64,000 nucleotides of DNA from Nymphaea colorata (taxonomy: Eukaryota > Streptophyta > Magnoliopsida > Nymphaeales > Nymphaeaceae), in contig NC_045139.1 of assembly GCF_008831285.2 (NCBI RefSeq), positions 28,060,808 through 28,124,807 of the forward strand, given 5' to 3'. A program made the translations under genes and the position numbers. Below the pieces are notes generated by a model that was not told where the DNA came from, ran no database searches, and worked only from the letters and a program-made list of their open reading frames with translations. Shown here piece after piece: positions 10,971 to 24,333 of the stretch (its first letter is position 1; every line of letters starts with the position of its first letter).

Positions 10971-12299
10971 CATATGTTTGACTAGATTTCATCCTCTAGA
11001 TTATCTGTGTTCTTGAATGCTATTTGAGTGTTAGAGCTTATCAAGTATCACCTTACATATCTAAGTATGTTTATTCTGTTAATTGCATTAGGGCAGTATT
11101 GGAATCGATCCAAACCATGTTCACATAGATCTAGATCTAGGATCAAATACAACCCCTCTTAATCTAGATGTCAGTAGAAAATAATATTTGCTTTCTCTCT
11201 ATTCTTGTAACTCCCATTGCATTAGAGCCAACAGTTTGTGCATAATTGATCATATTATAGAGAACTCCTCAACTTGTAGCATTATTGGGGGGGAGGGTAG
11301 GGGGGGGGGGGGGGGGGGGGGGGCGGGAGAGGGGGGGAGGGGGTTTGTAACTCTCGCTTGCCAACTCTTTGATGATAGTCTGATATATAGATAAATGCCT
11401 AAGGAGAATCAAGCTAATCAACCTTATTACCTAAAGGAGAAGTATACGACACATACACTAGGCTTTTCCCAGGTATATAGGCATATCTTGATTGGAGTTG
11501 CAAATGATCCAAAAATCTAAGTCTCTCCTTATTTTGGGGTTCAAACTATTTCCAACAATGTATATTAGAGCCTAATTGAACAGAAAGTGTCGTTTGAGCA
11601 TATGGTGTGTGTTATACTTGACTTGTGTGTGAAATTTCTGTTTAAAATAAAACCTAGACAAGGTTTGAAATTTCTCTCTTCAAAAAAGAAAAAACATCCA
11701 TAATTTTATATCCTGCTCTACCCTGAGAATTTATCATTTGTCATATCCTGAATTCCTATTGGGTTGACCCATACAAGCTAGTATTTTCAATGAGTCTAGT
11801 TGCTAGGCAATTTAGTTCCCTCTCGATTGTGGCTTTTGTTAATCTCTCACTTGACAGTGAATCTGATCTGAGTCAGATACCATCACAAAAGTCATGTCAT
11901 CCACAACACCCTTAGGAGAGATCTAGGAATTCATTTTCCAGTCCTAGAGTGGTTTATTTCTTCGTTAGATGAGTTCCAATTCGTATGCCTCTACTACCTT
12001 GATGACCATAGGCTCAAAACTATTGTAGTGTCAACATCCTGAACAGTCAATGACAACCTCATTCATGTGCTACCAGAGGCATTGGAATCCTAACACATCT
12101 ACATTTTGGTTTCCCTAGGAAGAAATAAGACTTTTATTGGATTAGTTCTTAGATGTCCTTGGATTACCAGAGCCTCTTGACCAATTCTTTTTCAATATAG
12201 TCCATTACATTCTGAAGGAGTTGTTTAGATTGACATGAATAAGAACTTGGAATCTTAAGAAGAAGATAGTGGCCTACCACATGCAATTTGTGACCTTTA
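10971..12299. other. Non-coding stretch with poly-G tract
   Basis: No gene is recognised. The sequence around 11556-11575 faintly resembles an LTR end followed by a Met-type primer site, but it is too degenerate to call. The poly-G tract at 11287-11343 is listed separately. Confidence 0.4.
11287..11343 (+). repeat. Poly-G tract
   Basis: This is a run of G broken only by a few A, T or C bases, including an uninterrupted run of more than 20 G. It could form G-quadruplexes. Tracts like this are also common places for sequencing and assembly error, so the length should not be trusted. Confidence 0.85.
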
Positions 12300-13885
12300 C
12301 AAAGTGTTTGGGGGCAAGGCTCAAGGGATGTTAGCGTGATTCAAGACAACACAGAAGAGGGTGAAGCAGATTATGCTCACTTGTATGGCTGGATTGATTC
12401 TTTTTTGCCAACAGGGATGGCAACATAGGCATGAGGACCCTTCAATTGGTTATGATTTGGGGACACTTCAAAACTAGACAGCTCTCATTGGCATTAGCCG
12501 CACTTGCCTTCCTATTTTGAGGTATCACATAGTTTGCCATGTAGGATTCTCCTTCGGTGGAGGGATGTATGTGGGCATTACAAGAGCGGATTAGGAACAT
12601 ATGTTTATAGTTACCAAGGGTAACGTGTTCACCCTACATGACTATAGATAGATGGTTGAAGACATGACTACCTATTTGAGGAGAAGCAACTACATTAAAA
12701 TAAGCTCACTGTTTTCTTTCACACACCATCAAGAGAGATGCACTCAATAGTTCTCTCAGAGACAAGGTGAACACTTGACTACTAAGTGCAACTAATGTGT
12801 ACAAGGAGAAACGTGAGTCAGGTCAGAGTTATTGGATAAACATAGGATCTGACCTTTTCATTTATGGTTATCTCCATGTATCTAGAGAGTTTTGGGGGGT
12901 GGTGGGAGGTCACTTGTATACACTTCTATCTAAGCTGAACTTATTTTCCTTTGACATGTTATATAAACTCTATTCAGATATATATTTCGATAAAGTTATC
13001 TTCTTCTCCTATAGATATTCTTTTGTCACTCCCTCTTTACTCATCGTCTGCTAAATTATTTTATTTTGTTGTTAGTTCTAAGCATTGAATACATAGATAA
13101 TTGTTTTAAGCCAAGATGCACTCCCAACAGGAAGGAGACTCTTCCTTTTGATGTTGAATACAAAATACAATCACTTTGAAGATCAAGCTGAGTACGAGGA
13201 AGCCAATTCATAAGCTTGTCTACAATCCCAAGGACTCTCATACCCTAGTTAAATCAATGTCAACAAAAAGAGTCCCCCAATGGAAGAAAAAGGAAGATAA
13301 AAAGATAGAGAAAGAACCACAATGCTCTATGTTAGCAAATCAAAGGAATCACCAATTGAACTTGCCATCAAATGTTTCAGTTCCTGAACTTATGAATGTA
13401 CCTATATCACATTGAGAACCCATAGAGAAATGTGCTAAGAGATATCAAGGTGAAGTCAACAACTCCCAAAATAATAGCGAAAAAGGTTAACTCAGTTGTG
13501 GCCGATGAGCCAATAACCTTCTTTGATGATAATCTGCCTAGACCATAATAGCGAAAAAGGTTAACTCAGTTATGGCCGATGAGCCAAAAAGGTCCCACAT
13601 GTATTGATCGATTGTGGTAGTAACTTCAACATCTACCCGGAAGTGATAGCTAAGGCCTTATGGATCCGTAAATAAGAACACATATTTGACAATTTGACAA
13701 TATATATTGGATTCTACATTCATAGCCTGACCATCAAAGGTAGAATACATCTAGATGGCTACCATCAACTACACCATGCATTTTGTCCTATTTTATGTGG
13801 TGAAACTCATGTAATTTATTACTTGAAAGGCCTTGGATTCATAAAGAAAACATTGTGTCATCAACATTACGTCAATGCATAAAGT
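12300..13885 (+). pseudogene. Degenerate Gypsy (Tat-like) gag-protease region
   Basis: Around 13500-13535 the plus strand reads ITFFDDNLPR. At 13593-13661 it reads VPHVLIDCGSNFNIYPEVIAKAL, whose LIDCGS is the active-site box of a Tat-type Gypsy protease (usually LIDGGS). The frame at 13694-13882 then gives a weak match to the protease tail ending KKTLCHQHYV. The DNA from 12300 onward is open in patches (DNTEEGEADYAHLYGW) and may be gag, which is less certain. Stops and frame changes break every part. No reverse transcriptase or integrase is seen between here and the right-hand repeat, so most of pol is missing. Confidence 0.55.
13471..13588 (+). repeat. 44-bp direct duplication inside the protease region
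   Basis: A segment starting ATAATAGCGAAAAAGG occurs at 13471-13514 and again at 13545-13588 with one base difference. It lies just before the LIDCGS box and probably arose after the element died. Confidence 0.8.
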
Positions 13886-14997
13886 GAAGTAAAGAATGAA
13901 TGATTAGTACAAATATAGAAGAGAGGCTCCCATAACTAATGGTTCCCCTACCAGCATGCTCTGTGCAAATCCTCGACATGCATCAATCTGAAGAAGTTAA
14001 CCTAGGAGGCTAGGAGATAACCTATCTTGGTTGCAAATGGAGGAAAATGTCAAGCAAATAAATGCAATGGTGGAATGGAAGGGTTTTGCCTTTTACAAAA
14101 TAAGAAGGGCAATTAACAGATAAGGATGAAATGATCATCCACTTTATGAATAGTTCTGAGAGGTATTGAAAGGATTTCACCTAATTCTAAAACTGGGGTA
14201 TTAGCCATATGATGGATTAGGTATCAATGGGAGGATGTGAGTCGACCCAGTCATCACAGAGAGGAACAGAGGGATATGAATACAAGAGGAATGCCTTTGA
14301 TACATGTTGCAAAACCTGACCAAGTGGAGAAGGATTATTTTTTTGTAAAGCCAAGGGAGACATGATGCTATTCATGCTTTAGCTTTTTGTCTTTCTCTCC
14401 ACAACTTGTAGGGATAGTGGGGGCTCAAAAATGTTTGTCTATAAAGTTATCATTTCTTCTCAAGTGTTCTAGGTCATTAGTGCCGTTAATGTTGACATGT
14501 GTTAGCTAGATATATTTTTGTCTCTCAAATCATGTTAAAATTCCAGTTCTAATTATTGTTCCAAAAAAGCATGACAATGTCAAAGGCACAATGTAGGATC
14601 ATCACTTTAATCAAAGAAAAAGGAGGCCATAACGACATGTTTAGTAAAACAATATGATGAAAGTGAAGAGGACCAGATTGCTCGTGAAGTTTTTCAGAAA
14701 TGATTGATCAAACTCATGAGCAGAGACCAAATGACATGGGAAGGAATGATTAAGGAATAGACTTGTTCACACAAATATAATGGAGCGTGAGTAGAAGAAA
14801 TTCCCTCCCAAAGATGTTGAGTATGGATGAGGAGAAAAACTAGAACTAAAGAAAAGAGTGTTGTTTTGGAAGAGAAGCAAAGCAAGAAAGGTAAGCCCTA
14901 AGTGTCTCAAGAGTCTTAAGTTCACACCCCTAACCAGACGCTTGGAGGATATATGAATTACATGTTACCTTAAAAAAAAAAAAAGAAACTCTCAAGG
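13886..14997. other. Non-coding remnant of the Tat-like element
   Basis: The orientation and setting suggest decayed internal sequence of the same element. I recognise no domain. A short A-run at 14972-14984 precedes the zinc-knuckle fragment. Confidence 0.35.
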
Positions 14998-15126
14998 CCT
15001 TTGAATCCACCACCAATCAAAGGGAAAAGATTGGGTCGGTTTTGTAAATTCCACAAAATCTTGGGGCATGACATTGAGGGGTGCATTTTGCTGAAGAATA
15101 TAATTCATGATTACATTAAAGATGTG
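14998..15126 (+). pseudogene. Gypsy gag zinc-knuckle fragment
   Basis: In one plus-strand frame this reads KRLGRFCKFHKILGHDIEGC followed by LLKNIIHDYIK. That is the CxxHx4Hx4C-type knuckle and following helix of plant Gypsy gag proteins. The frame closes soon after. It lies downstream of the protease fragment rather than upstream, so the internal region is rearranged or contains pieces of more than one element. Confidence 0.6.
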
Positions 15127-16569
15127 ACTTTGACTGAAAGAGAACAAGACTTGTGAGCAACAGTAATACATTTCAATGGGGTTGATAATATTTGTCAAGC
15201 CGGGAAAGGATCATGAATATGAGATTTGATGTCCTCTTTGGATGAACTTTTCTTGATCAATAAATGATTAGTTTTAGTGGCCAAACACACACACACACAC
15301 TCTCTCTCTCTCTATTGCTGCATTGCATTGCACTGCGTAGCATGGCATGGCATGAATTTGTGCTTGTTGTCCTCTATTGGGGCATCAAGTTCAAACGTTC
15401 TAAGATGAAAGACCATGAAAATTTCAAAACTATTTTCAAAATGCTCCCTTTGAAAAAAAAAAAGAAGGAACTTTCATTTAATAGCCTTTCTAGTAAGGAA
15501 CTTTTGATTTCGGGGTGACTTGGACCTATAACATAACCTAATGCATTTGATAAAACTATGAAATTTCAAAACTTAAAACTTTGGGATCTTTTGGAACTCT
15601 AAAACTCTCTTAATCTATAACTTGGAACAATTAAGGAACTTTCAAGATTTGGAATTTTGGGAACTTTAACTTTAAAGATATCAGAAAATGACAAAATAGC
15701 CAGAACTTTGGAACTTCTAAAATCACAAGATTTTGAAGCTTATGAACTTTTGGAACTCCTACCATAGTGCCCCCTATACCTCGATGCAATGAGGTTGTGC
15801 CTCTAGTAATCCCCCTCCTCCACACACACACACACACACATTTTGTCCATGAGGTTCATGTTACATTACACTAAATCCATGGTATGGAACTTGCAACATG
15901 TGCCCTTTGCACTTAGTACAATGAACTCACATTTTTGTGCACATACCTTTGCTATGGTGCTTGGAGCTCATGCATGTGTGCCTTGAACTTTTGTTGTAGT
16001 ACAACGAACTTCTATTGCAAGTCTCTCTCACTACATTATGTGTAATGAACTCACATCTTTGACACAACCTATAGTCTTAGCAAAGAGCTCGTCTAGCCTA
16101 AACTTCCACGGTTAGAACTTGTGCTTTGGCACACTAGAATTTTTGCCTTGGCAGACCAAACTTTTAGCTTTTGAAAATATGAGTCAGTCAGTCAACAGAA
16201 AACTATTGCATGCATTACAAATTTTGAATCCTGATAAGGGACTTGTTTCTATAACTTTAATACTTTTTCAAGAAAATGAAAAAATTCCTAATCACGGCTT
16301 ATGGCAATCAAAGGAGAAATTCTCAAAGGAACTTTGGTACAAGCTATAGAAGAAAGTTTAATGAAGTTGAGGGGTTTGAAGACTAGAAGATGCCATTTAT
16401 TTTGATGACTAAATAAATGTAAAGATCTAGTATAACAATGTTTGAGAATAGTGATCCAGGTAAATCAAAGAAAAATGGGTTGAATACTGCAAAATGAGTA
16501 TACAAAGATGGGTTCAAAGCAAGTGTAGTAGCTTCTTTGAGTTGATAATCTAGAGTACTGGGCGGGCAT
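15127..16569. other. Non-coding stretch with CA/CT microsatellites
   Basis: There is an (AC)n-(TC)n tract at 15284-15314 and a CA run at 15821-15840. From 15540 to 16120 the sequence repeats words such as GAACTTTTGG and TTTGGAACT in a loose pattern. No gene is recognised. Confidence 0.45.
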
Positions 16570-19500
16570 AATGTTCATGTACGTTCAGTACACTCCATGA
16601 GCCCCAATGAGCAGTTAAGGTTAGCTCATTCTAGTTCACACTAGCTCATTTCAGCTTATGTTAGCTTGTCTTAGCTCACTAAACTCTATCACTTTGCAAA
16701 TTTAGAACCTTCCGTATCCAGAACTCGGAAGTTGCCTTGAGCAGGTCCTTCTCAATGAACCCACGTTGGATTTAGCTCACCTTGAACTACACAAGCCATA
16801 ACAGCACTTCTAGCTTAGTGCATAAATGCATCATTTCACTCTCCCTCCATACTAAGATAGAACTCAGCTATACCTTCTCCCAACTAAATTGAGTTAGAAC
16901 AGGTGCAGTACTATCAAGTCTACCTTCTATCAAATTTACATTAAGTTCCAATCACATATAATCAATCCAATTTAGTTTAGTTCAGTTCCAACTGATTTTC
17001 AGTGCAAACCACTAAGCTGAAATGAAAATTAACTCCACAAACTATATTGAAATCAATTCAAACTCATGAATGCATCTAGCATGATCAAGTCCTCTTTCCT
17101 TCTAAAGCTCATCAGTTCATTCATTACTAGTCCAATTCTTTTCAGTTCTAAAGCAGCCTAGAGTTCAATTTCATATTGAACTCCATTATATGTTCTTAAG
17201 ATCATGCCGTATAACTTATATATGAACAAACTTTCCATTTTTATCCCTCACGCAGGATCTTTCAACAAGGGCAAAATCCTCCATTCACTTCCTAAATCTC
17301 ATTTTGCTCTCAGACTTAGATTATGGACTAATAACCTAAGTCTGTCATTATAGTTTTCAAGAGCACAATTCTATGCTTTCAAGATATCAAATTGTGAATC
17401 CATAATCTATATTTTGTCCAGGTTCAAACCTTCATTTTGATGTCCTGATGCAAATCTTTTGTCAGATCCGAGAACCATGCTTTAGAACCTTCCTTGGACC
17501 AAGTCTCTCATTTTGGCTCCCTATATGAAGTGCATATTTGAGATATATTTTTCATGTTCCCAAATTTCTGCACCACACATATGCTTTAATTTCTTCTTGT
17601 CTCCTCCAAGAAGCATGATTTTATCCTCTGGAGACCTTCAACACTCTTCACATAACAGTTCCATCGGTTATTTCTTGATTTCATCAACAATCAAGTCGAA
17701 ATCTCAAAAATATTGTTGAAATATGCCTTTCATGTCCGCCATTTTCCTATGTTTCAAGTTTTAACATATGATTATCAAATATGGGGCGATTTCTAAGCTC
17801 TCAAAATTTTGCATCGTATATAACTAAGCTAGCCAAAGCTCAGTCCTTGTGAGGCCAGGTCCTGCTTAGTAGGAGAGTGTGGCCTGAGTCAGGGGTGTTT
17901 AGGTCCAGGTATTCTTCTCCTTCTTTCTTTAAACTTTTAGAAGCATGCTTTAAGTAATTTCTTATTTTCCCAGCTTAATTTTCTCTTTCTACTCTACGAT
18001 AGTTTGCTTCGATTAATTTTTGCACCCAGGCTAGGTTGTTTCATGCTTATTAGATAGGTTCAATTTAAATGTCTCTATGTAAAGGTCAGGTATGCCCCCT
18101 ATCCCTTTTCTATTTATTACATTTCAGTACTTGGTTTTTGGAATTTTGTGTTCGTTCTAGCTTTCTTCATTGCATATGGTTACCTTCTATTGATATAGAT
18201 GTAGACATACAAAATGCATTATGATTTGATCTAGTGTTGTAGTCTCACGAATGTTGCACACAACAGTTTGACTTAGAATTCCATAAAATAGGACTTGTAT
18301 TATGACCTTGTTGGTGGTCTAGGCACATGAAAACCCTAGTTTGGCTGAATTCCTAGATGAGTACACTTTAGAAAGCATACTTTCTCAATTATTTTAAAGG
18401 AAAAGCTTCCTTTTTCTAAAACCATGATCTCTAAAACCTTAGGTCCCTGCATTATCAAGATGAAACCCTTGATCAACTCTACCATTAGGCTTTATTGTAA
18501 GGCTAAACAAAGGCTGCCCTTAAAAACCACAATTATGAAAGCCCTAGACTGGACCTTAGGATGACCTAGCCTAATTAACTTGTGCTAGAATTCACCTAAT
18601 GTCTGAGGTTAGTCTATTATGAAGAGAAAAAATATTGGATTTAGATCTTATAGGTCTCAATATTTTTTTTGGGTCAGATCTCATATGTTGACCATGTAGG
18701 CCTAAATGATTTTGGATCTTGAACTTATAATTTGGATTTGGACCTCCCAAGGTTGGGAACTTATTTGACCTCTAAACCTGTGATATGGAACTTTGGATCT
18801 TAGATCAATTTCAACCGCCACATCATTTGATAAACATGGATCTGAGTTTTAAAATTTGGATTGGATTTTGGATTTGGATCGTAACAATGACTCTGGATTA
18901 TGTGATCTCAAAACTCTAAAATTGAACCTTAGACTTCATTATTAGGCCAAAGTCTAAGTAAATCTTTATTCGGACTATGACATTGAATATAAATCTTAAT
19001 ATAAATTTTGAACATTAGTACTGGCCATGGATCTTCATTTTGGATCTCAACCTACATATTGAACCTAGGTTGGGTCATTGAATCTCATGGAATCTAAAGC
19101 CTTGGAGGATTAGTTGGAATTGCATATGTATTTGAACTCATATTGCATGGATCTGGTATTTAAATTCGGATTATGAATGGGATCTAAACAAGGTCGCATC
19201 CAAAACACCGATTCCTAGGGACCTCATCTTGATCATGTTTGTCCCTAGTTGCATGCAGTATTTGGATTAGATCCACATTTGCATGGATCTATGATGAACA
19301 AAGGAGTGCAAACATCTACTGCGAAGAGTTCTTTTGTTTGCAAACCCTAAATTTATAAGATCTAGATAGATTTTCAGTTAAAACTTTTTCAAATCTAGGG
19401 CATGCCTGCTTTAATGTATTTAGGATCTAGATGGCATTAAATCACTTATATAATTTAGAGATTACTTTTATCCTTGGCTTGAGTACCCTGGTAAAGACAT

Positions 19501-19602
19501 AGAAAGAATCATATTTCATATCAGTAGGGTAGGTCCTATCTCTCTGGATCCCGCACTTATCTAAGATGGAGGTGAGTATGGGTGAGTTGTCTCCATTTGC
19601 AG

Positions 19603-19654
<52 letters not shown>

Positions 19655-19690
19655 CAAATGTTGCATGTGAACACCTGACATTACCATATC
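16570..19690 (+). repeat. Long direct repeat, right copy: probable 3' LTR of the Tat-like element
   Basis: This matches 7660-10970 in the same orientation along its whole length, with frequent substitutions and small indels. Two copies flanking Gypsy gag/protease pieces are best read as the LTR pair of one old insertion. It lacks the first 250 bp of the left copy and contains an (AT)n expansion at 19605-19653 that the left copy does not have. The right boundary is where similarity to the left copy fades. Confidence 0.6.
19605..19653. repeat. (AT)n microsatellite
   Basis: About 24 AT units lie inside the right-hand long repeat. The left copy has only a short TATAT word at the matching place, so the expansion came after the copies separated. 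Confidence 0.95.
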
Positions 19691-22600
19691 ATGCTCATTT
19701 TCCCACTCATGATATTTTGGATAAGTTTTTGGTGGTTGAGTGATCGAACCATCTATGTAGCCCACCTTGGATCGGCTGCTCAAAAACAAGTATGCTGTCT
19801 TGGCCCAGCTGAGACAGTTGGAGTCATATGGAAGGTGTGTTGGATAGCCAGCCTAGGGCTTGGTACATCACAAGCCAGGTACTTGATTGCCTATCAATTT
19901 CTAGCTAGGCCCGAAGCGCACCTTTACATACAAGTGTTTGCATCCCAATTTTTTTTTTTTTTTGAGTGCTCCAGAAAAATGATGTTTTGTTTTGAAATGA
20001 GAGAAAGAGACTTGCCCATTGGTACGAAGATTGACTGTCCCTGGTGCCTTTACCGAGGATAATCAATCTAAGGGTTATGTTTATTTGGCTTAAACATCTT
20101 TTTCATTTTAAATGGTGTTGTGTTTGAGAAAATGTTGAAGATTTGAGGCTTCAAGATTTTGAAAAAGTTTTGAAGAGTCACTTGAGAGTTGAGAGTGTGA
20201 ACCATTTTGATTTGATGAATCTTTGCAAATATCATTTGGAAACCTTTGGGAATAACTTTTAAAGTGGATTTAGTGTTCTCTATAGGTTTGAGATTTTGCT
20301 CTAATTTGGTTGTTATGTAGCTAGAGCTACATCTCATCTTTCTTAAGTTCTTTTAGAAGGGTGCTTGCGATCATTTGTGATTTTGCAATTGAATGTAAAT
20401 GTATGGATGCATTGGTTCTACATTATTAGAAGAAAATCATTCGGTCCTACTATGACATTCATTTAAACGCATTCCTACCATCACATACATTTAAGTTCCT
20501 CATTTCTATAAAATTGTCATAAATATGTTTATGAAGAGATAAAAGTTTTTGAAAATGAAATGGGGTGGTAGACCATCATGATTTCATATTGGGTCATTAC
20601 TTGAGCTTTGATCTTGGTGAAGTCGGCAAATGAAAAGATCTTGGGAGAAAAATATTCAAAAAAATGGAAAAGAGAAAATACTTTAATCCGAAAGGAATAG
20701 AAAAAGAGAGAAAGAGATTTTGAAAATCACAAAAGCAAAAGATTTAAAAATGAGAGAGATATGTATACATATACATACTTATATATAAATATATATGTAG
20801 ATATATACATATGTATACGTATATGAAAGCTTTATGAAAAGAAGTACCAAATAGAATGGATAGGGAAAAAAAGATTTTATAAAAAGAGAGAAAGAGAGAG
20901 ATTTTAGAGAAAAAGAGATTTTAGAGAGAGATATACACATATATATATTCATATGTACATGTATGAATATTTCTAAAAGAATATGTTAAATCATAAAGAG
21001 AGAAAGAGAAAGAAAGATAATCATGTGTACGTACAAGTATATAACATGTATATACATATATGCTTTCGTAAGGGTTGAAATCAATAAATAACTTGAAAAT
21101 ATCTGACTTCACTTTTTTATGTAGGTCAGAGAGGAAATTGAGGCCTCCAAGGCCTCATTAGAGAGGATATTTGCTTTTGAAAATCTTTTGAAAAACATGT
21201 TTTTAAGTATGAACATAAAATTATATTGTTTGTTACAAGAGAATATATTTTTTCCACCATCGAGTATGGAAGAAGATCAAACATTCATGAAATGAAGAGC
21301 AACGTAAGAAAGCACACATTGGGGTCCCTAATCAGGTGATTAAGAAAGAAACTAAGCGTGAAAATACATGAATATGCACTTTAACATTGACATATTCATG
21401 AAGGGCTTCCCAAGTTGGACAAATCCCAGCCTGAAAAATCAGCATAAGAATGAAAAAATCTCAACCCAAACACTCATTCTCACCGTGCATTTGCTCATCA
21501 ATTAAAGAAAATTAATAGATCAAGTAGGAGCATCATTTCAAGCAATATAACTAGCATATTTTTTGAGATAAATAAAGAAATGAAATTTATTTCGCATTGC
21601 TCATATTCCCGGTGCACTCAAGATATAACCTTCGATTCTGGATAGAAAAACTCAAATCATTTGAGCTTTATTGCATAGCCATGGGGAGGTGGCAAGAGGA
21701 AATGAAAGGAATGAAAACAAGAGGATGATATTAAAAATAAACCTTTTAGATGATGATCCTAAGGTCGCCTTGAGTGAAGCTTTAAGATTATGAAAGTATT
21801 CTTCCAAGAGATTTTCTTGTGCTTCCTTGAGGAGTTTGAACTTGGAGAGACTTGCTCCCAAGGTTGGGAAGAAGAAGAAGAAAAGAATAGAAATAGAGGG
21901 CTAAGGAAAACTATAAAGCATCAAGTGAAAAAGCATTATAAATTCTCCAATGGTCAGCCCATGCCTAAGAGAGAGGATTGTGGAGGTATTTATAAGGAGA
22001 TTTGGAACCAAAACTAAAAATTTGAATTTTTTGAATTTGACAAGATTTTCATGTTAATTTCAAATATTTTTGAATAATTTTTTTTTTTAAATAGACATTG
22101 ACTAAGTGGGATCGGCCACTAGCCCTGCAAATAACCCTTTGGGGTCTGGGTAGGCCTGCCCACCTAGCCAGGCCAAATCTGCCTCTTAAGGGGTGGTTTT
22201 AGCTAAGAAAGGGGGGCCTACGTGACGCGCATTTGCGTGCATGCTTGTGTAACCTCGTGGTGCTCATTTGCAAGACCGCATGATGCGCTCACGCACATTG
22301 GCACGAGATTATTTTAAAAAATCAACAAAACAAAAGTAATAATAATAAAAATCTGTTTATAAGTGTAAAACTATTCTTTTTTATTTAAAATGTCAAAAAA
22401 AAGATTATTTTTGTTAAAAGTGGGTGGCCGACTCTGTTTTGAGTGACTCCGGACTCATTTTAAATCTGGATTGGGTTCAATGGGTCACTGATACGTTCTA
22501 GTGAGTGGTTTAAACATATTTTTGGTGCGAGGACGAGACATAAAACAAAAGGGAAGGTTTGCGCGCACACATGCGACACTTGATAACATCAAATTTTGTC

Positions 22601-24011
22601 GTTTTGATCTCAATTTTGGAGTTTGAGTTTGAAATGCACGATTTGGATTTAAACTTGGGTTTTGGATCTAATTTGGATCCGGGAGATGGATTTTGGATTT
22701 GAATCTCATGTGTAAAGTTGGGTTTGAATTTGAATTTTGTGTTTGGGATCGGACAAGAGTTTAGAGATTCATTTTGGATCAACTTGTCGCGAATTTATTT
22801 TGGGTCTAGGTGCTGCTTAAAGCCCAACAATTAAATCTAGATGAAATAATTGAGACTTGAGTGAAAAAGAAACACACCCTTTTTTGGAAAAAATTGGGGT
22901 GATAACAACAAGGCACTCAAGCAAACTTGGAACAAATATTTCCTAGTTAGTATGGGAGTCAAATTCAACAATGGAACTTAAGATAACACATCCATACATG
23001 TGTATGTCTTTTCTTTTTTTTTTAGTGGGGAGTGTGGGGTGGGATTGCAACATTCCATTATAAATTATTTTAAAAATCATATATTAATTGAAATCTTTAG
23101 AGATAAACTCTATAACCTACTTCAAGTTCTCCAAGTAAGCAGCCTCTTTAGACAGGGTGGGTGGGGATTTGGCAGGTACATTGGTCAATTTTGGGCAGAA
23201 GTGTGTTGAGGTAATACTGGAGAAGATAGTAAGGGATGCCATTTAGAAGATAGTAAGGGATGCCATTTAGTTTGTCATTGTTCTATAGGAGATGTATTAT
23301 CAAGCTATTGTTAATTACATTAAACACCCAAACATAAAACTTAGGTTAGCAGTTACATGGAAGGTAGACACTTTATATTTTGGATGGATATTCAAAGTAT
23401 TTGTGGCAATCTTTACCAAATTTCACCAAACCTCTTAGGTGCTTCATTTCAACTGTCACTGTCCTTGATCAATTAGTTGAAAAAACTTTTCTTGGTCATG
23501 AGAAATTTTGGACACTAATGATTTTTTTACTTGGCCCTAAAAATCCACACTTGATATTCTCATTTTATTTTTTGCAATGACAAGAAGATCAGATTTAAGA
23601 CCAGAGAGGGGAGGACGGAAAGTCTGAACTTAAATCCATGGGTCTCAAATTCTGAGAATAACATCCTCTTAAAGTTGATCGTAGTTCTAAGAAAGGCCAT
23701 TTAATAACAGGTTTTGTAATTCAAAAGCATAAAGTAGATAAGGAGGCAAAGTTGAGACATTAATGTAGCTCAAAAAGGGCACCGTTATCCGTTTACTTGC
23801 CCGGTAACGGGTGATATTGTCATGATTCATCTGACTTCTGGAGAATGATAATATTTATCAATAATATTTTCAAAATATTGCCATGATTGGTGGCTACTGT
23901 ATTTCTCCTTTTCCTTTTTCAATCGTACAATAGTTAGAGAAAATGCATCGTCTTTATCAAATCCAAGAACGGCCTTACAACATTTTTCAGATGTATCGCT
24001 GCATTAGGAAC

Positions 24012-24013
<2 letters not shown>
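19691..24013. other. Intergenic DNA, no gene recognised
   Basis: There are no credible genes. The part 20750-21060 is rich in ATATAC and GAGAGA words. At 22130-22320 the composition shifts to GC-rich words with many GCGC and GCATG steps, followed near 22420-22460 by a GACTC-repeated stretch that resembles the border of a plant Gypsy LTR. A 24-bp tandem duplication lies at 23221-23270. The short frames here have no recognisable domain. Confidence 0.45.
23221..23270. repeat. Exact 24-bp tandem duplication
   Basis: The unit AGAAGATAGTAAGGGATGCC plus four bases (ATTT) occurs twice in a row with no difference. It probably arose by recent slippage. Confidence 0.9.

Positions 24014-24049
<36 letters not shown>
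24014..24049. repeat. (AT)n microsatellite
   Basis: About 18 TA units lie directly beside the MITE-like element that follows. Confidence 0.95.
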
Positions 24050-24052
<3 letters not shown>

Positions 24053-24055
24053 TTC

Positions 24056-24333
24056 AATGTTGCAATGTGCTGGATAGTTAAAATTTAAAAATTTATCCTT
24101 AAAACATAATAATTAAATTTGCATTAGCCACAAAATTCAGTGCTACCATGTGTTGGATGTTGTTGGATGGTTAAAATTTAAATTTTTATCGTTAAAAAAT
24201 CATTAAATTAGCATTAGTTATGGCATGGCATGTAGTTTATGATGACTTTAGTGATAGAATTGTGGCAGTTATAGCAACAATTTTTAAATTTTAATTGTCG
24301 GACAACTATATGTCCAGCACACAGCAATATTAA
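24056..24333. mobile_element. MITE-like foldback element beside the ACOS5-like gene
   Basis: The left end (24057-24074, ATGTTGCAATGTGCTGGA) pairs imperfectly with the right end (24312-24330, TCCAGCACACAGCAATATT), and each is followed inward by TTAAAATTTAAA or its complement. Inside, a stretch of about 100 bp starting GTGCTGGATAGTTAAAATTT is repeated once in direct order. A partial copy of the right end appears again at 24430-24500. There is no coding capacity. It is a non-autonomous DNA-transposon-type element, probably older than the microsatellite. The family is not recognised. Confidence 0.5.

Noticed and set aside
11556-11575. Possible primer binding site after the left long repeat
   Set aside because: It only loosely resembles TGGTATCAGAGCC, and no LTR end could be confirmed in the right-hand copy.
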